A stretch of DNA of 62,910 bases from Gammaproteobacteria bacterium (GTDB lineage: Bacteria; Pseudomonadota; Gammaproteobacteria; Steroidobacterales; Steroidobacteraceae). The notes under the pieces were generated by a model. It saw only the letters and a list, made by a program, of their open reading frames with translations. It was not told the origin of the DNA and searched no databases. The stretch covers positions 1-62,910 of the forward strand of contig JAQGOE010000302.1 of assembly GCA_028293725.1 (NCBI GenBank). The letters run 5' to 3'. The translations under genes were made by a program, and so were the position numbers. The number at the start of each line of letters is the position of its first letter. Positions within the stretch are counted from its first letter, which is position 1. Positions 21,703 through 33,734 of the stretch are shown one piece after another.

Positions 21703-23685
21703 CTATAAAAAATAGTCGAAATCGCGCTCCGTGCGGACCCGACGGCGGACGCGGAAGATGTGGGCGGGGGAGTGTTGCGGATCGAGCGACACGAAGTTAC
21801 GGGCGCCACGCCAGAGGAAGCGGGCACCGGAGAGCAGGTCGTCCATCTGGAAGGTGGTTTCGGCCGGGAGACCCAGTGAGCGTAAGTCGATTGTCACCCA
21901 CCCCGACTGCGCATAGTGGGGGTCGACATTCGCGACCACGAGCACCGATTCGGTGCCGGCGCTGTTCGTTTTGCTGTAGGCAATGAGGGAGTCGTTGTCG
22001 GTCTTGTGGAAGGCGAGGCTGAGATCGCTTTGCAGCGGGGGATTTTCGCGGCGGATGCGATTTACACGGGCGATGAATTCTTTCAGGCTCGTGGGGCTGT
22101 CCCGGTTCCAGGTGCGCAGCTGGTACTTCTCGGAATCGAGATATTCCTCGGCGCCGGATTCGCGGGCCCGGTCTTCCATGAGCTCGAACGCCGGACCGTA
22201 GATGCCATAGCTGGCGCCCAGAGTGGCGGCCAGCACCAGCCGCACCATGAAGGCCGGGCGGCCGCCGAACTGCAGATACTCGGGCAGGATGTCCGGGGTG
22301 TTGGGCCACAGGTTGGCGCGGAAGAATTCGCAGACGGGGCGCGCGGTGATCTCGGTGAAATACGTTTCGATTTCCCGCTTGGTGTTGCGCCAGGGAAAAT
22401 AATTATAGGACTGCGTGAAACCGGCCTTGGCGAGGCGATACATCACCTTCGGTCGCGTGAAAGCTTCCGCCAGGAAGATGACGTCAGGCTGCCCTCGCTT
22501 GACTTCCGCGATCACCCATTCCCAGAACGCGAAGGATTTGGTGTGTGGGTTGTCAACACGGAAGATGCGCACACCCTGTGCGATCCAGAACTCGAACACA
22601 CTTTTCAACTCCGCCCAGAGCGCTTTCCAATCGGGTGTCTCGAACCAGAACGGATAGATGTCCTGGTATTTTTTCGGCGGGTTCTCCGCATACTGAATCG
22701 TGCCATCGGGTCGTTTGAGGAACCACTCGGGATGCTCGCGCACGTACGGGTGGTCGGGAGTGCACTGGAAAGCAATGTCGAGCGCTATCTCGATGCCGCG
22801 CTCGCCCGCTTTACCGATGAGACGGCGGAAATCCTCGAGAGTCCCTAACTCGGGATGAACCGACTTGTGGCCGCCCGCCGCGCCGCCGATCGCCCAGGGG
22901 CTGCCCGGATCGCTGTCCTCCGCCTTCGGACGATTGTTCGGGCCTTTGCGTTCTGTGACACCGATCGGGTGGATAGGCGGGAGGTACAGGACGTCGAAGC
23001 CCATGGTGGAGATTTCCGGGAGCAGGGCTTCTACATCAGCGAACGTTCCATGTTGCCCGGGGGTGTGCCCCGCAGACCGTGGGAATAGCTCGTACCAAGT
23101 CGAATAGCGCGCGCGTTCACGGTCGACGTCGATCACCAGTGCGGGCTCGTGTCGGGCCACCGTCTGTGGGTCCGGACGTCGCCTCGATAGCTCGTGCACG
23201 GTGTCACTTTGTGCAAGCACGACCCGTTCTTCCCGGTCGCGTACGGGGTCAGCAACGGCATTCGCCCAGTCGTTCAGTGTGCGCGCTTCGGTCTCGCGCA
23301 ACCGCTCTGAAACGGTGTGCGCGAGCGCGGCTCCCTGCCTCAGATCTAATTCTACGTCCTGGCCGGCTTCGTATTTTTTCGCGAGGCCTTGTCGCCACGT
23401 TTCCAGGTGATCGACCCAGCCTCCGACTGTGAAGAGATAGCGACCGAGGGTCTGGGCAGTAAACCGCGCCTGCCAGCGGTCGTTGCCCAGGGAAGTCATG
23501 GGCACCGCGTGCCAGTCCGATGTGCTTTCGTGACGGTAGAAGAGAGTAGCGGCGACGGCGTCATGCCCATCCGTGAAAACGTCGGCCTCAACAGCTACGC
23601 TTTCCCCCATCGATCGTTTGGCCGGGAAGCGGCCGCAGTCGACCTGCGGTGTGATGTTCTCGATGACGACACGGACTTTGCTCAC
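21703..23685 (-). CDS. glgE: Alpha-1,4-glucan:maltose-1-phosphate maltosyltransferase GlgE
   Basis: GH13_3 enzyme that adds maltosyl units from maltose-1-phosphate to a growing alpha-1,4-glucan. Its 660 residues have the GlgE-specific N-terminal region (RVVIENITPQVDCGRFPAKR, then FRYHES-type beta domain), LYLPPIHPIG, LDIAFQCTPDHPYV, nucleophile Asp378 in IFRVDNPHTK, and acid Glu407 in FLAEAFTRPKVM. The 29-residue Asp-Glu spacing is what the family shows. The neighbouring TreS-Mak makes its donor and GlgB branches its product, so the whole GlgE pathway is in one operon. The gaps on either side are 61 bases. Confidence 0.96.
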   Translation of the reverse strand: MSKVRVVIENITPQVDCGRFPAKRSMGESVAVEADVFTDGHDAVAATLFYRHESTSDWHAVPMTSLGNDRWQARFTAQTLGRYLFTVGGWVDHLETWRQGLAKKYEAGQDVELDLRQGAALAHTVSERLRETEARTLNDWANAVADPVRDREERVVLAQSDTVHELSRRRPDPQTVARHEPALVIDVDRERARYSTWYELFPRSAGHTPGQHGTFADVEALLPEISTMGFDVLYLPPIHPIGVTERKGPNNRPKAEDSDPGSPWAIGGAAGGHKSVHPELGTLEDFRRLIGKAGERGIEIALDIAFQCTPDHPYVREHPEWFLKRPDGTIQYAENPPKKYQDIYPFWFETPDWKALWAELKSVFEFWIAQGVRIFRVDNPHTKSFAFWEWVIAEVKRGQPDVIFLAEAFTRPKVMYRLAKAGFTQSYNYFPWRNTKREIETYFTEITARPVCEFFRANLWPNTPDILPEYLQFGGRPAFMVRLVLAATLGASYGIYGPAFELMEDRARESGAEEYLDSEKYQLRTWNRDSPTSLKEFIARVNRIRRENPPLQSDLSLAFHKTDNDSLIAYSKTNSAGTESVLVVANVDPHYAQSGWVTIDLRSLGLPAETTFQMDDLLSGARFLWRGARNFVSLDPQHSPAHIFRVRRRVRTERDFDYFL

Positions 23686-23746
23686 CGCTGGGGCGCTCCT
23701 GAGTGATCAGTGCCACGCTCCCCGGCAGCAACTTCCGCTCCAGGGG

Positions 23747-25642
<1,896 letters not shown>

Positions 25643-25663
25643 CACTGGAGTCTAGCAAGTCTC

Positions 25664-26800
25664 ATGCCTATATTGCGTCTTTTGCGGCGTCTCTCAGTCG
25701 TTATTTTCGGGATACTCATGACGAGCAGCACAGTGCAGGCCAACGATCCCCAACATCAATCGACTCCGATCGTGATAGGTCATCGTGGCGCGAGCGGTTA
25801 TGTGCCGGAGCACACGCTCACGTCTTATTTCATCGCCATGCAGGACGGGGCTGACTACGTCGAGCCCGATCTCGTCATGACGAAGGACGGAGTTCTCGTG
25901 GCACGCCACGAAAATGAGATCGGAGGCACCACGGATGTGGCCGATCATCCCGAGTTCGCGTCCCGGCGCGCCGCCAAGGTCATCGACGGCACCTCGATAA
26001 CCGGTTGGTTTACGGAAGACTTCACACTCGCCGAGCTCAAAACATTGCGCGCGCGCGAGCGCATTCCGGACACGAGGCCGGGTAACACGCGCTTCAATGG
26101 GCAGTTCGAGATTCCAACTTTCGAGGAGATCCTGTCCCTGGTGCACGGCGTCGAGGAGCAGCGCGATACCCACGCGCGGCAACTCGGCAAACCCGCGCCC
26201 CGTCACATCGGGGTGTATCCCGAGACAAAACATCCGACCTACTTCGCGGGGCTCGGGCTGCCGATGGAGAAGCTCCTGGTGCACACTCTCGAGCGTTACG
26301 GCTATAAAGGGCGCCACGGGTTGGCGTACATTCAGTCGTTCGAGGTGGGCAACCTCAAGGCTTTAGCCAAGATGACTCAACTGCCACTGGTACAGCTCAT
26401 CGACGGGACCGGCGCGCCTTACGATTTTGTGGCGAAGCACGATCCGCGCACGTACGCCGACATGATCACGCCGGCCGGACTCGCGGAAATCGCAACCTAT
26501 GCCCAGGCGATCGGGCCTTACAAGCTCCTCATCATTCCGCGTACGCCGGATGGGAAGCTCGGGGAGCCCACGGCCCTGGTAGCGGATGCGCATGCGCAGG
26601 GGCTGCTGCTGCACCCCTGGACGTTCCGCGCGGAAAACTACTTTCTGCCGTCGAATCTTCTGCGCGGTACCGATCCGGGCGCACACGGCAATCTCGAGTC
26701 GGAAATTCTTCCGTACCTGCGCGCCGGAATCGACGGTTTCTTCACTGACAATGCGGACGTGGGCTTCAAGGCCCGCGAGGAATTTCTCCACAATCATTGA
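25664..26800 (+). CDS. glpQ: Exported glycerophosphodiester phosphodiesterase (GlpQ-like)
   Basis: Hydrolyses glycerophosphodiesters to glycerol-3-phosphate and an alcohol, probably in the periplasm. Its 378 residues include a signal peptide (LRRLSVVIFGILMTSSTVQA). The GDPD barrel starts at PIVIGHRGASGYVPEHT with the catalytic His/Arg and metal-binding Glu. It then shows YVEPDLVMTKDGVLVARHE (metal ligands Glu and Asp, second His), HIGVYPETKHPTYF, and GIDGFFTDNADVG near the end. The length and the insertion around FTEDFTLAEL match the longer periplasmic GlpQ type rather than cytosolic UgpQ. It is divergent from glgB with an approximately 20-base gap, and followed 14 bases later by yceH on the same strand. 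Confidence 0.93.
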   Translation: MPILRLLRRLSVVIFGILMTSSTVQANDPQHQSTPIVIGHRGASGYVPEHTLTSYFIAMQDGADYVEPDLVMTKDGVLVARHENEIGGTTDVADHPEFASRRAAKVIDGTSITGWFTEDFTLAELKTLRARERIPDTRPGNTRFNGQFEIPTFEEILSLVHGVEEQRDTHARQLGKPAPRHIGVYPETKHPTYFAGLGLPMEKLLVHTLERYGYKGRHGLAYIQSFEVGNLKALAKMTQLPLVQLIDGTGAPYDFVAKHDPRTYADMITPAGLAEIATYAQAIGPYKLLIIPRTPDGKLGEPTALVADAHAQGLLLHPWTFRAENYFLPSNLLRGTDPGAHGNLESEILPYLRAGIDGFFTDNADVGFKAREEFLHNH

Positions 26801-26814
26801 TATGACCCGGTGAT

Positions 26815-27492
26815 ATGAAAATACAGCTCACTCCTGTCGAAGCGCGCGTGATCGGTTGTCTCATCGAGAAACAAATCACGACACCGGATCAGTACCCGCT
26901 ATCGCTCAACGCATTGGTCAATGCGTGCAATCAGAAGAGCAACCGCGATCCGGTGCTGGAGTTGGAGGAGCGGGTCGTGCAGCAGACCCTCGACGACCTG
27001 GCACGCAAACACTTCGTCGTCGAGAAGTCGGGATTCGGCAGCCGCGTCCCCAAGTACCAGCACAGGTTCTGCAACACCGAGTACGGTACGCTGAAGCTCG
27101 ATCCGCAGGAGCTGGCAATCGTCTGTGAGCTGTTGGTGCGAGGACCGCAGACACCGGGCGAGTTGCGCACTCGGGCGGCGAGGATGGCGACGCTTGGCGA
27201 TGTGTCGGAAGTGGAGGCGGCGCTGACGCGGCTCAGTGAGCGCGAGGACGGGCCTTTTGTGGTGCGGCTGGCCCGCGAGCCGGGGCGGCGCGATTCGCGC
27301 TATGCGCATTTGTTTAGTGGGCCGGTAGAGGGCGACAAGGAGGAGCGGCGTGTCGAGACTCATTCATCCACTACCACGCCTGAAACCGCGTTTCCGGATA
27401 TGCGGCAGGAGGAACGGCTCGAGCGTCTGGAGGACGAGGTTCGGGCGCTGCGTGCGGAGTTGAATGAGCTGCGGGCGCGGTTGGGAGACTAG
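26815..27492 (+). CDS. yceH: YceH family protein (DUF480/UPF0502)
   Basis: This 225-residue conserved protein is built from two winged-helix domains. The first (about 1-85) begins [16 protein letters not shown] and has [20 protein letters not shown], the family hallmark. The second (about 90-165) has [27 protein letters not shown]. The tail is a coiled-coil ([23 protein letters not shown]), as seen in other YceH proteins. Its molecular role is not established; DNA or protein binding is suggested by the fold. It lies 14 bases after glpQ and overlaps the convergent GGDEF-EAL gene by 4 bases. Confidence 0.92.
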   Translation: MKIQLTPVEARVIGCLIEKQITTPDQYPLSLNALVNACNQKSNRDPVLELEERVVQQTLDDLARKHFVVEKSGFGSRVPKYQHRFCNTEYGTLKLDPQELAIVCELLVRGPQTPGELRTRAARMATLGDVSEVEAALTRLSEREDGPFVVRLAREPGRRDSRYAHLFSGPVEGDKEERRVETHSSTTTPETAFPDMRQEERLERLEDEVRALRAELNELRARLGD

Positions 27493-30122
27493 TTCGATCT
27501 CTTCCGTCCGCCGCCGGGGCCGACGAACACCAGTGCGTTTCCGACACCGTCCGAAGGGGGCGCCTTCGCCGCATTCTCCAGAATGAGTTTGGCCCGTGCG
27601 GCGGCGGCCTTGGACTCTTCCTCGGCCTGGTGAGCTTCCACGGGGTAGGCCAGCAAGTAACCCTGCACTGCCAACGGCCCGCAATGTGACAGGAACTCGA
27701 GTTGTGCCGGGCGTTCCACGCCCTCGGCGACGACCTGCAACCCCAGGCCGTGACAAAGTGCAACTATGGAGCGAACGATCGCTGCCGAACGGGGGTTCGT
27801 ATCGATACCCTCGATGAGCATGCGGTCGAGCTTGACGCGCGTGATCGGCAACTGCTCGAGCGACGTGAGCGACGAGTAGCCGATTCCAAAATCATCCAGC
27901 GCAATCGACACGCCCAGTTCGCGCAGGCGACGCAGTGAATCGATCGTGGTCGCCCCGGTCTGGAACACGGTCTCGGTCAACTCCAACTCCAGGGCGCTGG
28001 CCGGCAGACCGGTTACTTCGAGGGCGCGGGCGACGTGTCCGACGAAGTCACTCTCGAGGAACTGCGGCGGCGAAACATTGATCGCCACGCACGCCCGGTG
28101 CCACCCCTGCGCGCGCCAGGCCGCGACCGTGGAGGTTGCCGAACGCAACACCCAGTCCGTGAGCTCGTGGATGAGGCCGGTCTTTTCCGCGATGTGAATG
28201 AACTCGGTGGCGGTGGCAATGCGACCGTCCGGTTTGCGCCAGCGTAGCAGCGCCTCGAGGCCGGTGACCTCGAAGGTATGCAGCGCCACCTGCGGCTGGA
28301 ACATCAGCATCAGATCGCCCGCTTCAACGGCCTTGCGCAGCGACTGCTCGAGGCGGAAGCGCTGTGCCGCGGCGTCATAAAGCTCGACCTTGTACAAGGC
28401 GAAACGATTTCGTCCCAGCTCCTTGGCCCGGAAGAGCGCGACGTCGGCGGCCCGGAGCAACCCTTCGGCATCGTCGGCGTGATCGGGATAGAGGCTTGCC
28501 CCAACACTGGCGCTCGTCGAGAGCGCACGCCCGTCGATGGTCAGAGGGTGTTGCAACGTCGTAACGATCGCTGCCGCGCGACTCTCCACTTCCTCGACCG
28601 ATTTGACATCCTCAATCAGAACGGTGAACTCGTCGCCGCCCAATCGCGCGAGTAGCCCAGCGCCACCACCCGCGGCCCCTTGTAGCCGTCTCGCGATGCC
28701 TTGCAGGACGCGATCGCCAAAGTTGTGGCCGAGGGTGTCGTTGATCGACTTGAAGTTATCCACGTCCACGAACAGCAGCGCAATACGTTGGTTGCTCGCC
28801 TTCGCGCGCATCAGAGCGTTGGCGAGGCGTGCCGACAACTGTCGACGATTGGGAAGCTGCGTGAGCGGGTCGTGGTGAGCGAGGTGATGAAGTTGCCGTG
28901 TTCGCTCGGCGACGTGCCGCTCGAGCTCGACCTGGTGCGCCCGTAGTTGCGCCTCGGCGCTGGAAATGTGGTCGGCCATCGTGTTGAACGATTCCGCCAA
29001 CTCGTCGATCTCAGCGGATCCGCCGCGCGGAGCGCGCGCATCGCGGTTGCCGCTGGTCATCGATCGGATGGCAACGGTCAGCCGGCGCACCGGCAGGCTG
29101 ATACTAAGAGCCAGGGCAACCGAGACGATGAGCACCAGGCCGAGCACGGCGGCTCCCGTCATTGTCAGGGTGTGCTCCGCGATCTGCGCTGACGAGGCGG
29201 CGTGTTCCGCCGCTTGCAGAAGCCCGAGCCGTGCCGGGTCCTGGAGTTGTTCCTCCACCACCGCGGTGAGGGCGGCGCTATCTTCCAACAGCTCACGCCG
29301 CGCGGGACCGTTCGCCGCGTCGAAGTGCTCTATTGCAACCCGGAGGCGCGTAGCGGTCGCGAAGTCTTCATGGACGAGGTCCAGCCATGCCTTGCCGGGC
29401 GACTTCTGCAGCTCCGCCGAGTGAGCGCTCAGGACCGTGGCGAAGTCCTGTTCTCTGCGCGCCATCGCCGCGCCGACAGAAAAATTGCCGCGGATGGTCG
29501 CGATGGCAACTTCGAGCTCGGAGAGCGAGCGCTGCGCGATGACCTGGGTACCGTTGATGGCCATTCCGGCACCACCCGCGGAGGCGACATAGTGATAGAC
29601 GCGATCGAGGGCCGCATTGCGCTCGTCCACCCACTGCGCGCGTTGGGCAGCGCTTTTCGCAAGTTGTTGGCCGCTCGCGATGTGGTTGGATAGTTGTGTG
29701 CGAAGTTGGGTGGCCGGCTGCGTAATCGAAGGAGCGGGCGTGCTGTCGTAGTACGCCGTGAGTGCGCTTTGCAGCGCGTCACCGGCCGCGGTGATGGTGC
29801 TGAAGTCAGAGGAGCGCCCCGCCTGGAGATATTCGCTTACCGAACGATCGAAGGCGACCAGCCCTTCGAGTACGGCGCTCGCGCGACGCGCCAGCGGCTC
29901 GCTTTCGCTCTGCATAGTCCGAACCGCGTCGGTCGCCTGACGAGTGGTCCGTGTCGCCAGTTCATGGCCCATGAGAATCACGGCCGCCACGGCCGCCAGG
30001 CCCAGAGCCAGGCGGCTGCCGATCCCAATACGCGGTCGCCAGCCACGGCGGCGCACCGCTACGAGGGCGGGCAGGGCGGCGGGCGGCTCAGAAGCATGCG
30101 TCTCGGGGGGCGTGTTCTGCAT
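27489..30122 (-). CDS. Membrane GGDEF-EAL protein (cyclic-di-GMP turnover)
   Basis: This 877-residue inner-membrane signalling protein has a membrane helix near residues 37-55 ([19 protein letters not shown]), a periplasmic helical sensor region of about 260 residues, and a second helix near 320-345 ([16 protein letters not shown]). It continues with a HAMP domain ([16 protein letters not shown]), a short coiled-coil, a GGDEF domain with intact [11 protein letters not shown], and an EAL domain with intact [21 protein letters not shown] and VVAEGVE. Both catalytic signatures are kept, so synthase, phosphodiesterase or dual activity cannot be separated from sequence. ATG at 30122. The stop overlaps the convergent yceH by 4 bases. 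Confidence 0.93.
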   Translation of the reverse strand: MQNTPPETHASEPPAALPALVAVRRRGWRPRIGIGSRLALGLAAVAAVILMGHELATRTTRQATDAVRTMQSESEPLARRASAVLEGLVAFDRSVSEYLQAGRSSDFSTITAAGDALQSALTAYYDSTPAPSITQPATQLRTQLSNHIASGQQLAKSAAQRAQWVDERNAALDRVYHYVASAGGAGMAINGTQVIAQRSLSELEVAIATIRGNFSVGAAMARREQDFATVLSAHSAELQKSPGKAWLDLVHEDFATATRLRVAIEHFDAANGPARRELLEDSAALTAVVEEQLQDPARLGLLQAAEHAASSAQIAEHTLTMTGAAVLGLVLIVSVALALSISLPVRRLTVAIRSMTSGNRDARAPRGGSAEIDELAESFNTMADHISSAEAQLRAHQVELERHVAERTRQLHHLAHHDPLTQLPNRRQLSARLANALMRAKASNQRIALLFVDVDNFKSINDTLGHNFGDRVLQGIARRLQGAAGGGAGLLARLGGDEFTVLIEDVKSVEEVESRAAAIVTTLQHPLTIDGRALSTSASVGASLYPDHADDAEGLLRAADVALFRAKELGRNRFALYKVELYDAAAQRFRLEQSLRKAVEAGDLMLMFQPQVALHTFEVTGLEALLRWRKPDGRIATATEFIHIAEKTGLIHELTDWVLRSATSTVAAWRAQGWHRACVAINVSPPQFLESDFVGHVARALEVTGLPASALELELTETVFQTGATTIDSLRRLRELGVSIALDDFGIGYSSLTSLEQLPITRVKLDRMLIEGIDTNPRSAAIVRSIVALCHGLGLQVVAEGVERPAQLEFLSHCGPLAVQGYLLAYPVEAHQAEEESKAAAARAKLILENAAKAPPSDGVGNALVFVGPGGGRKRSN

Positions 30123-30334
30123 ATGACATAAGTCGCGACTGAGAGACTTCCTTGTCCCGCGTTGGCGGCCTTTTTCCCACGGGCATCATGCGCTGTGGGC
30201 CGGGCGACTTCCGTGGCAAGGATCGCATAAAGCGCGGCAGTATTTCAGCTGGGGCGAGGCTGGAGGCCGCTGGGGGCCCGCTAGCCCCGTTGTTTGCCTT
30301 ATACTAGGGGTATGACCGACAGCCTTAGGACCTC

Positions 30335-30634
30335 ATGAGCGAGATCGCCGACACTTTTGACTCGGCCTTCACCAAAGCCGTCGATCTGGGCAATCGGCTC
30401 GCGGACAAGGATAAGGACGCCGACCTCTGGGACATCGCGGACGGGTTGCTGGCGGGTGCGCTGCAGTACTGGTTGTATTCGCGCCAGCCTTGCGGCGATC
30501 CGCGCTGTCAGGATTGCATGCCCATCAGCACCGCTGAAGGTCGCATGGCGGAGCTGAAACGACTGATGGAGCAACTCGCTTCCGAGAGCGAGTATTTCCA
30601 CACGCCGACCGACGCAAACGCCGGCCGCGCGTAG
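30335..30634 (+). CDS. Small cysteine-containing protein of unknown function
   Basis: This 99-residue protein has no signal peptide and no membrane segment. The middle has SRQPCGDPRCQDCMP, three cysteines in a C-x4-C-x2-C arrangement that could bind a metal. The rest is acidic and helical (RLADKDKDADLWDIADGL, AELKRLMEQLASESEYF). I do not recognise the family. A TATACT at 30300-30305, 30 bases before the ATG, could be its -10 element; no matching -35 is seen. The gene converges on gabT with a 3-base gap. The 212 bases upstream, up to the GGDEF-EAL start, hold nothing else I can name. Confidence 0.7.
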   Translation: MSEIADTFDSAFTKAVDLGNRLADKDKDADLWDIADGLLAGALQYWLYSRQPCGDPRCQDCMPISTAEGRMAELKRLMEQLASESEYFHTPTDANAGRA

Positions 30635-30637
30635 GGG

Positions 30638-31936
30638 CTAGGCGGGTACTGCCGCCGTCCGCGATACCTCATCCAGGGCCTGCTCGAAGATGTTGAAACC
30701 TTCTTTCAACAGGGCGTCGGGAATCGTCAGTGGCGCGAGAAAACGGATCACGTTGCCGTAGACTCCGCACGACAACAGGATGAGGCCGCGTCGGCCGGCC
30801 GCCTGCACCAGGGCCTTGGTGAGCTCCGGGTCCGGTTGCTCGGCGCTGCAATTCTTCACCAACTCGATGGCCACCATAGCGCCGAGCGCACGCACGTCAC
30901 CCACCGCGGGAAAGCGCACCTGCAGTCCTTTCAGACGTGATGTCATGAAGTGGCCGATGTGCTGCGCGCGGTTCAGCAGCTGCTCCTCGCGGATGACTTC
31001 CAACACCGTCAAACCCGCCGCGCAGGCGAGCGGCGAGCCGCCGAACGTGCCGCCGAGTCCGCCCGGGCCGGGCGAATCCATGATGTCCGCCTTGCCGATC
31101 ACTGCTGACAGTGGCACGCCGCCGGCCACGCTCTTGGCGATCGTCATGAGATCCGGCTCGACCCCGGAGTGCTCGATCGCGAACATGCGACCTGTGCGGG
31201 CGAAACCCGTCTGGATCTCGTCCACGATGAGCAGGATGCCGTGTTGGTCGCACAGGGCGCGCAGCTTGCGCAGTAACTCGGTGGGCGCTACGTAGAAGCC
31301 GCCTTCGCCGAGCACGGGCTCGATGATGATGGCCGCGACGCGAGCCGGGTCCACATCCGCCTTGAAGAGTTGCTCGATCGCCTGCAGGGACTGTTCGACA
31401 GTGGTCCCGTGGTAGGCCATCGGGAAGGGCACGTGATAGACCTCGGGCAGCATCGGTCCGAAGCCCGCCTTGTAGGGCTGCACTTTCCCGGTGAGGCTGA
31501 TGCAGGCGAGGGTGCGCCCGTGAAAGCCGCCGGAGAAGGCGATTACGGCGGATCGCTTGGTGTGGAAGCGCGCGATCTTGATCGCGTTCTCGATCGCTTC
31601 GGCACCAGTGCTGAGGAAAATCGTTTTCTTCGGGGTCTTGCCCGGCGCCAGCTCGTTGAGTTGCTCCGCGAGCGCAACGTAGCTTTCGTAGGGCGTTACC
31701 TGGAAGCAGGTGTGGATGAACCTGTCGAGCTGCCGCGCGATCGCTTCCTTCACCCGCGGGTGCACATGGCCGGTGTTGAGAACGGCAATGCCGCTCGCGA
31801 AGTCGATGTAGCGCTTGCCTTCCACGTCCCAGAGCTCCGCGTTGGAAGCGCGGTCCGCGTAGACGGCCAGGGAATTCGAGACCCCGCGCGGAATGGCATT
31901 TTTCCGGCGCTCGTGCAGATCGGCATTCGACGTCAA
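30638..31936 (-). CDS. gabT: 4-aminobutyrate (or related omega-amino acid) aminotransferase, class III PLP
   Basis: PLP enzyme moving the amino group of GABA or a similar omega-amine to 2-oxoglutarate. Its 432 residues have RGVSNSLAVYADRASN at the start, NTGHVHPRVKEAI, the phosphate-binding FLSTGAEAIENAIKIAR, SGGFHGRTLACISLTGK, the cofactor-contacting LLIVDEIQTGFARTG, and the PLP lysine in MTIAKSVAGGVPLSAV. Class III enzymes such as GabT, PuuE and DavT are hard to tell apart by sequence alone, so the substrate is less certain than the family. The start is a TTG with GGAGAA upstream. No GABA pathway partner (semialdehyde dehydrogenase) is nearby. Confidence 0.88.
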   Translation of the reverse strand: MTSNADLHERRKNAIPRGVSNSLAVYADRASNAELWDVEGKRYIDFASGIAVLNTGHVHPRVKEAIARQLDRFIHTCFQVTPYESYVALAEQLNELAPGKTPKKTIFLSTGAEAIENAIKIARFHTKRSAVIAFSGGFHGRTLACISLTGKVQPYKAGFGPMLPEVYHVPFPMAYHGTTVEQSLQAIEQLFKADVDPARVAAIIIEPVLGEGGFYVAPTELLRKLRALCDQHGILLIVDEIQTGFARTGRMFAIEHSGVEPDLMTIAKSVAGGVPLSAVIGKADIMDSPGPGGLGGTFGGSPLACAAGLTVLEVIREEQLLNRAQHIGHFMTSRLKGLQVRFPAVGDVRALGAMVAIELVKNCSAEQPDPELTKALVQAAGRRGLILLSCGVYGNVIRFLAPLTIPDALLKEGFNIFEQALDEVSRTAAVPA

Positions 31937-32081
31937 GATGGATTCTCCGGCGCGGGTGACGAAACGTACGGCATTCTATGCGAATTCGCCCCGGTAGGGC
32001 TCAGGCCTGCGGGTGGCGGGGTGCGAGGGAGCGCCGGACCCTCTACAATGGCCGCCCCCCGTTGCCGTGGAAGTGACTGTT

Positions 32082-33137
32082 TTGAGCGAAATTCCTTCCC
32101 CTGTCCCCGGCCAGGCGATCACCACCGAGGTGGTCATCATCGGGGCCGGCCCCTGTGGGCTGTTTCAAGTGTTCGAGCTGGGGCTGCTCGGGATCAGCGC
32201 CCATGTGGTGGACTCCCTGCAGCATCCCGGCGGGCAGTGCGCCGAGCTGTACCCGGAAAAACCGATTTACGACATCCCGGCGCTGCCGGTCTGTGGCGCC
32301 CAGGAGCTCGTCGATCGCCTGATGCAGCAGATCGCGCCGTTTCACCCCGCCTTCCACCTCGGCCAGGAAGTCCTGGAGTTCGCGCGCCAGGAGAGCGGCC
32401 GTTTTCATATCCGCACCGCCACCGGCACGACGTTCGACGCGGGTACTGTGGTCATTGCGGCTGGGGTGGGCTCCTTTCAGCCCCGTCGTATCGGCATCGA
32501 AGGCTCGGAGGCCTTCGAGGGCTCGGCGCTGCATTACCGGGTGAAGAATTCCAGCAGCCTCCACGGGCAGGATCTCGTCATTTTCGGCGGTGGTGATTCG
32601 GCGCTCGACTGGACCCTGGAGCTCCTACCCAAAGCGCGCAGCCTCACGCTCGTCCACCGGCGTCCCGACTATCGCGCGGCGCCGGCTTCGGTCGCGAAGA
32701 TGCAGGAGCACGTGGCGGCGGGGCGCATGCGGGTGTTCGAGGCATTGCCCCACTCGTTCATCGTCGACAACGGCAGCCTGCGTGGAGTCAACATCAAGGC
32801 ACGCGATGGTGCCAGCCACGCTTTGAATGCCGACCAGTTGCTGGTGTTCTTCGGGTTGCATCCGAAGCTGGGCGCCATCGCCGAGTGGGGGCTGGAGCTC
32901 GAGAAGAAAGCTCTCAAGGTGGACACCGAAAAGTTTCAGACGAATCTGCCGGGCGTGTTCGCCGTCGGCGATATCAACACCTATCCGGGCAAGAAGAAAC
33001 TGATCCTGTCGGGCTTTCACGAAGCCGCGCTCGCGGCGTTCGCGATCCAGCACCATCTGTACCCGCAGAAGAAACAGTTCCTGCAGTACACGACCACGAG
33101 CCCGATCATGCACCAGAGGCTGGGTGTACCGGACTAG
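32082..33137 (+). CDS. Thioredoxin-reductase-like ferredoxin/flavodoxin-NADP+ reductase
   Basis: FAD- and NADP-dependent oxidoreductase of the type 2 (YumC-like) FNR family, moving electrons between NADPH and ferredoxin or flavodoxin. It has an FAD motif VVIIGAGPCGLFQVF, HPGGQCAELYPEKPIYDIPA typical of the family (and lacking the CxxC redox pair of thioredoxin reductase), an NADP motif LVIFGGGDSALDWTL, and FAVGDINTYPGKKKLIL near the end. The open frame reaches back to 32013. A likely -10 (TACAAT, 32044-32049) and homology to the FAD motif favour a later start: TTG at 32082, or GTG at 32073. About 350 residues result. Confidence 0.88.
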   Translation: MSEIPSPVPGQAITTEVVIIGAGPCGLFQVFELGLLGISAHVVDSLQHPGGQCAELYPEKPIYDIPALPVCGAQELVDRLMQQIAPFHPAFHLGQEVLEFARQESGRFHIRTATGTTFDAGTVVIAAGVGSFQPRRIGIEGSEAFEGSALHYRVKNSSSLHGQDLVIFGGGDSALDWTLELLPKARSLTLVHRRPDYRAAPASVAKMQEHVAAGRMRVFEALPHSFIVDNGSLRGVNIKARDGASHALNADQLLVFFGLHPKLGAIAEWGLELEKKALKVDTEKFQTNLPGVFAVGDINTYPGKKKLILSGFHEAALAAFAIQHHLYPQKKQFLQYTTTSPIMHQRLGVPD

Positions 33138-33236
33138 GAGCAGCGGATCCGGGAGCGCGAATAAAGGGGTTCCCGCGCGCAACGGTTGCGACGGCCGTGA
33201 TTCAATCCAGATGTCACAATTTACCGTGAGGAGACG

Positions 33237-33713
33237 ATGATGAAGTTGATGCGAAATACACTGGCCGCGGTGGCCCTCGTTGCAGTGCAGGCACTGCTGA
33301 TGTCCGCGCCGGCGGCGGCAGCCGACGATGCGTGCAAACTCGAGATCACCGGCAACGACCAGATGCAGTATGACAAGAAGGAGCTGGCTGTTCCCGGGAC
33401 CTGCAAGCAGGTCACCCTGACGATCCACCACGCTGGACAGTTGCCCGCGGCCGCGATGGGCCACAACTGGGTGTTGGTCAGCACACCGGATCTGACGGCG
33501 GTCGCCAATGCCGGCATGGGCGCGGGGCTTGCCAGTAACTACATCGTCGCGGATGACAAGCGCGTCCTGGCGCACACGAAGGTCGTTGGCGGCGGTCAGT
33601 CGGACACGATTACGTTCTCGACCGCCAGCCTCAAGGCCGGTGGCGACTACTCGTACCTGTGCACCTTCCCCGGTCACAACGCGCTGATGCGCGGCAAGTT
33701 CAAGTTCGGCTGA
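33237..33713 (+). CDS. azu: Azurin (blue copper protein)
   Basis: Periplasmic type 1 copper protein that carries single electrons between cytochromes or oxidases. Its 158 residues start with a signal peptide ending near SAPAAAAD. The copper ligands are all present: His76 in MGHNWV, then Cys142, His147 and Met151 in YLCTFPGHNALMRG. The Cys33-Cys56 disulfide pair of azurins is also there. The ribosome site GAGGAG (33228-33233) precedes tandem ATGs at 33237 and 33240. It is followed at once by tesB on the same strand. An azurin suggests a flexible periplasmic electron-transfer chain, consistent with the multihaem cytochrome at 60791. Confidence 0.96.
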   Translation: MMKLMRNTLAAVALVAVQALLMSAPAAAADDACKLEITGNDQMQYDKKELAVPGTCKQVTLTIHHAGQLPAAAMGHNWVLVSTPDLTAVANAGMGAGLASNYIVADDKRVLAHTKVVGGGQSDTITFSTASLKAGGDYSYLCTFPGHNALMRGKFKFG

Positions 33714-33734
33714 TTGCCGGAGGCGCTCGAGACA

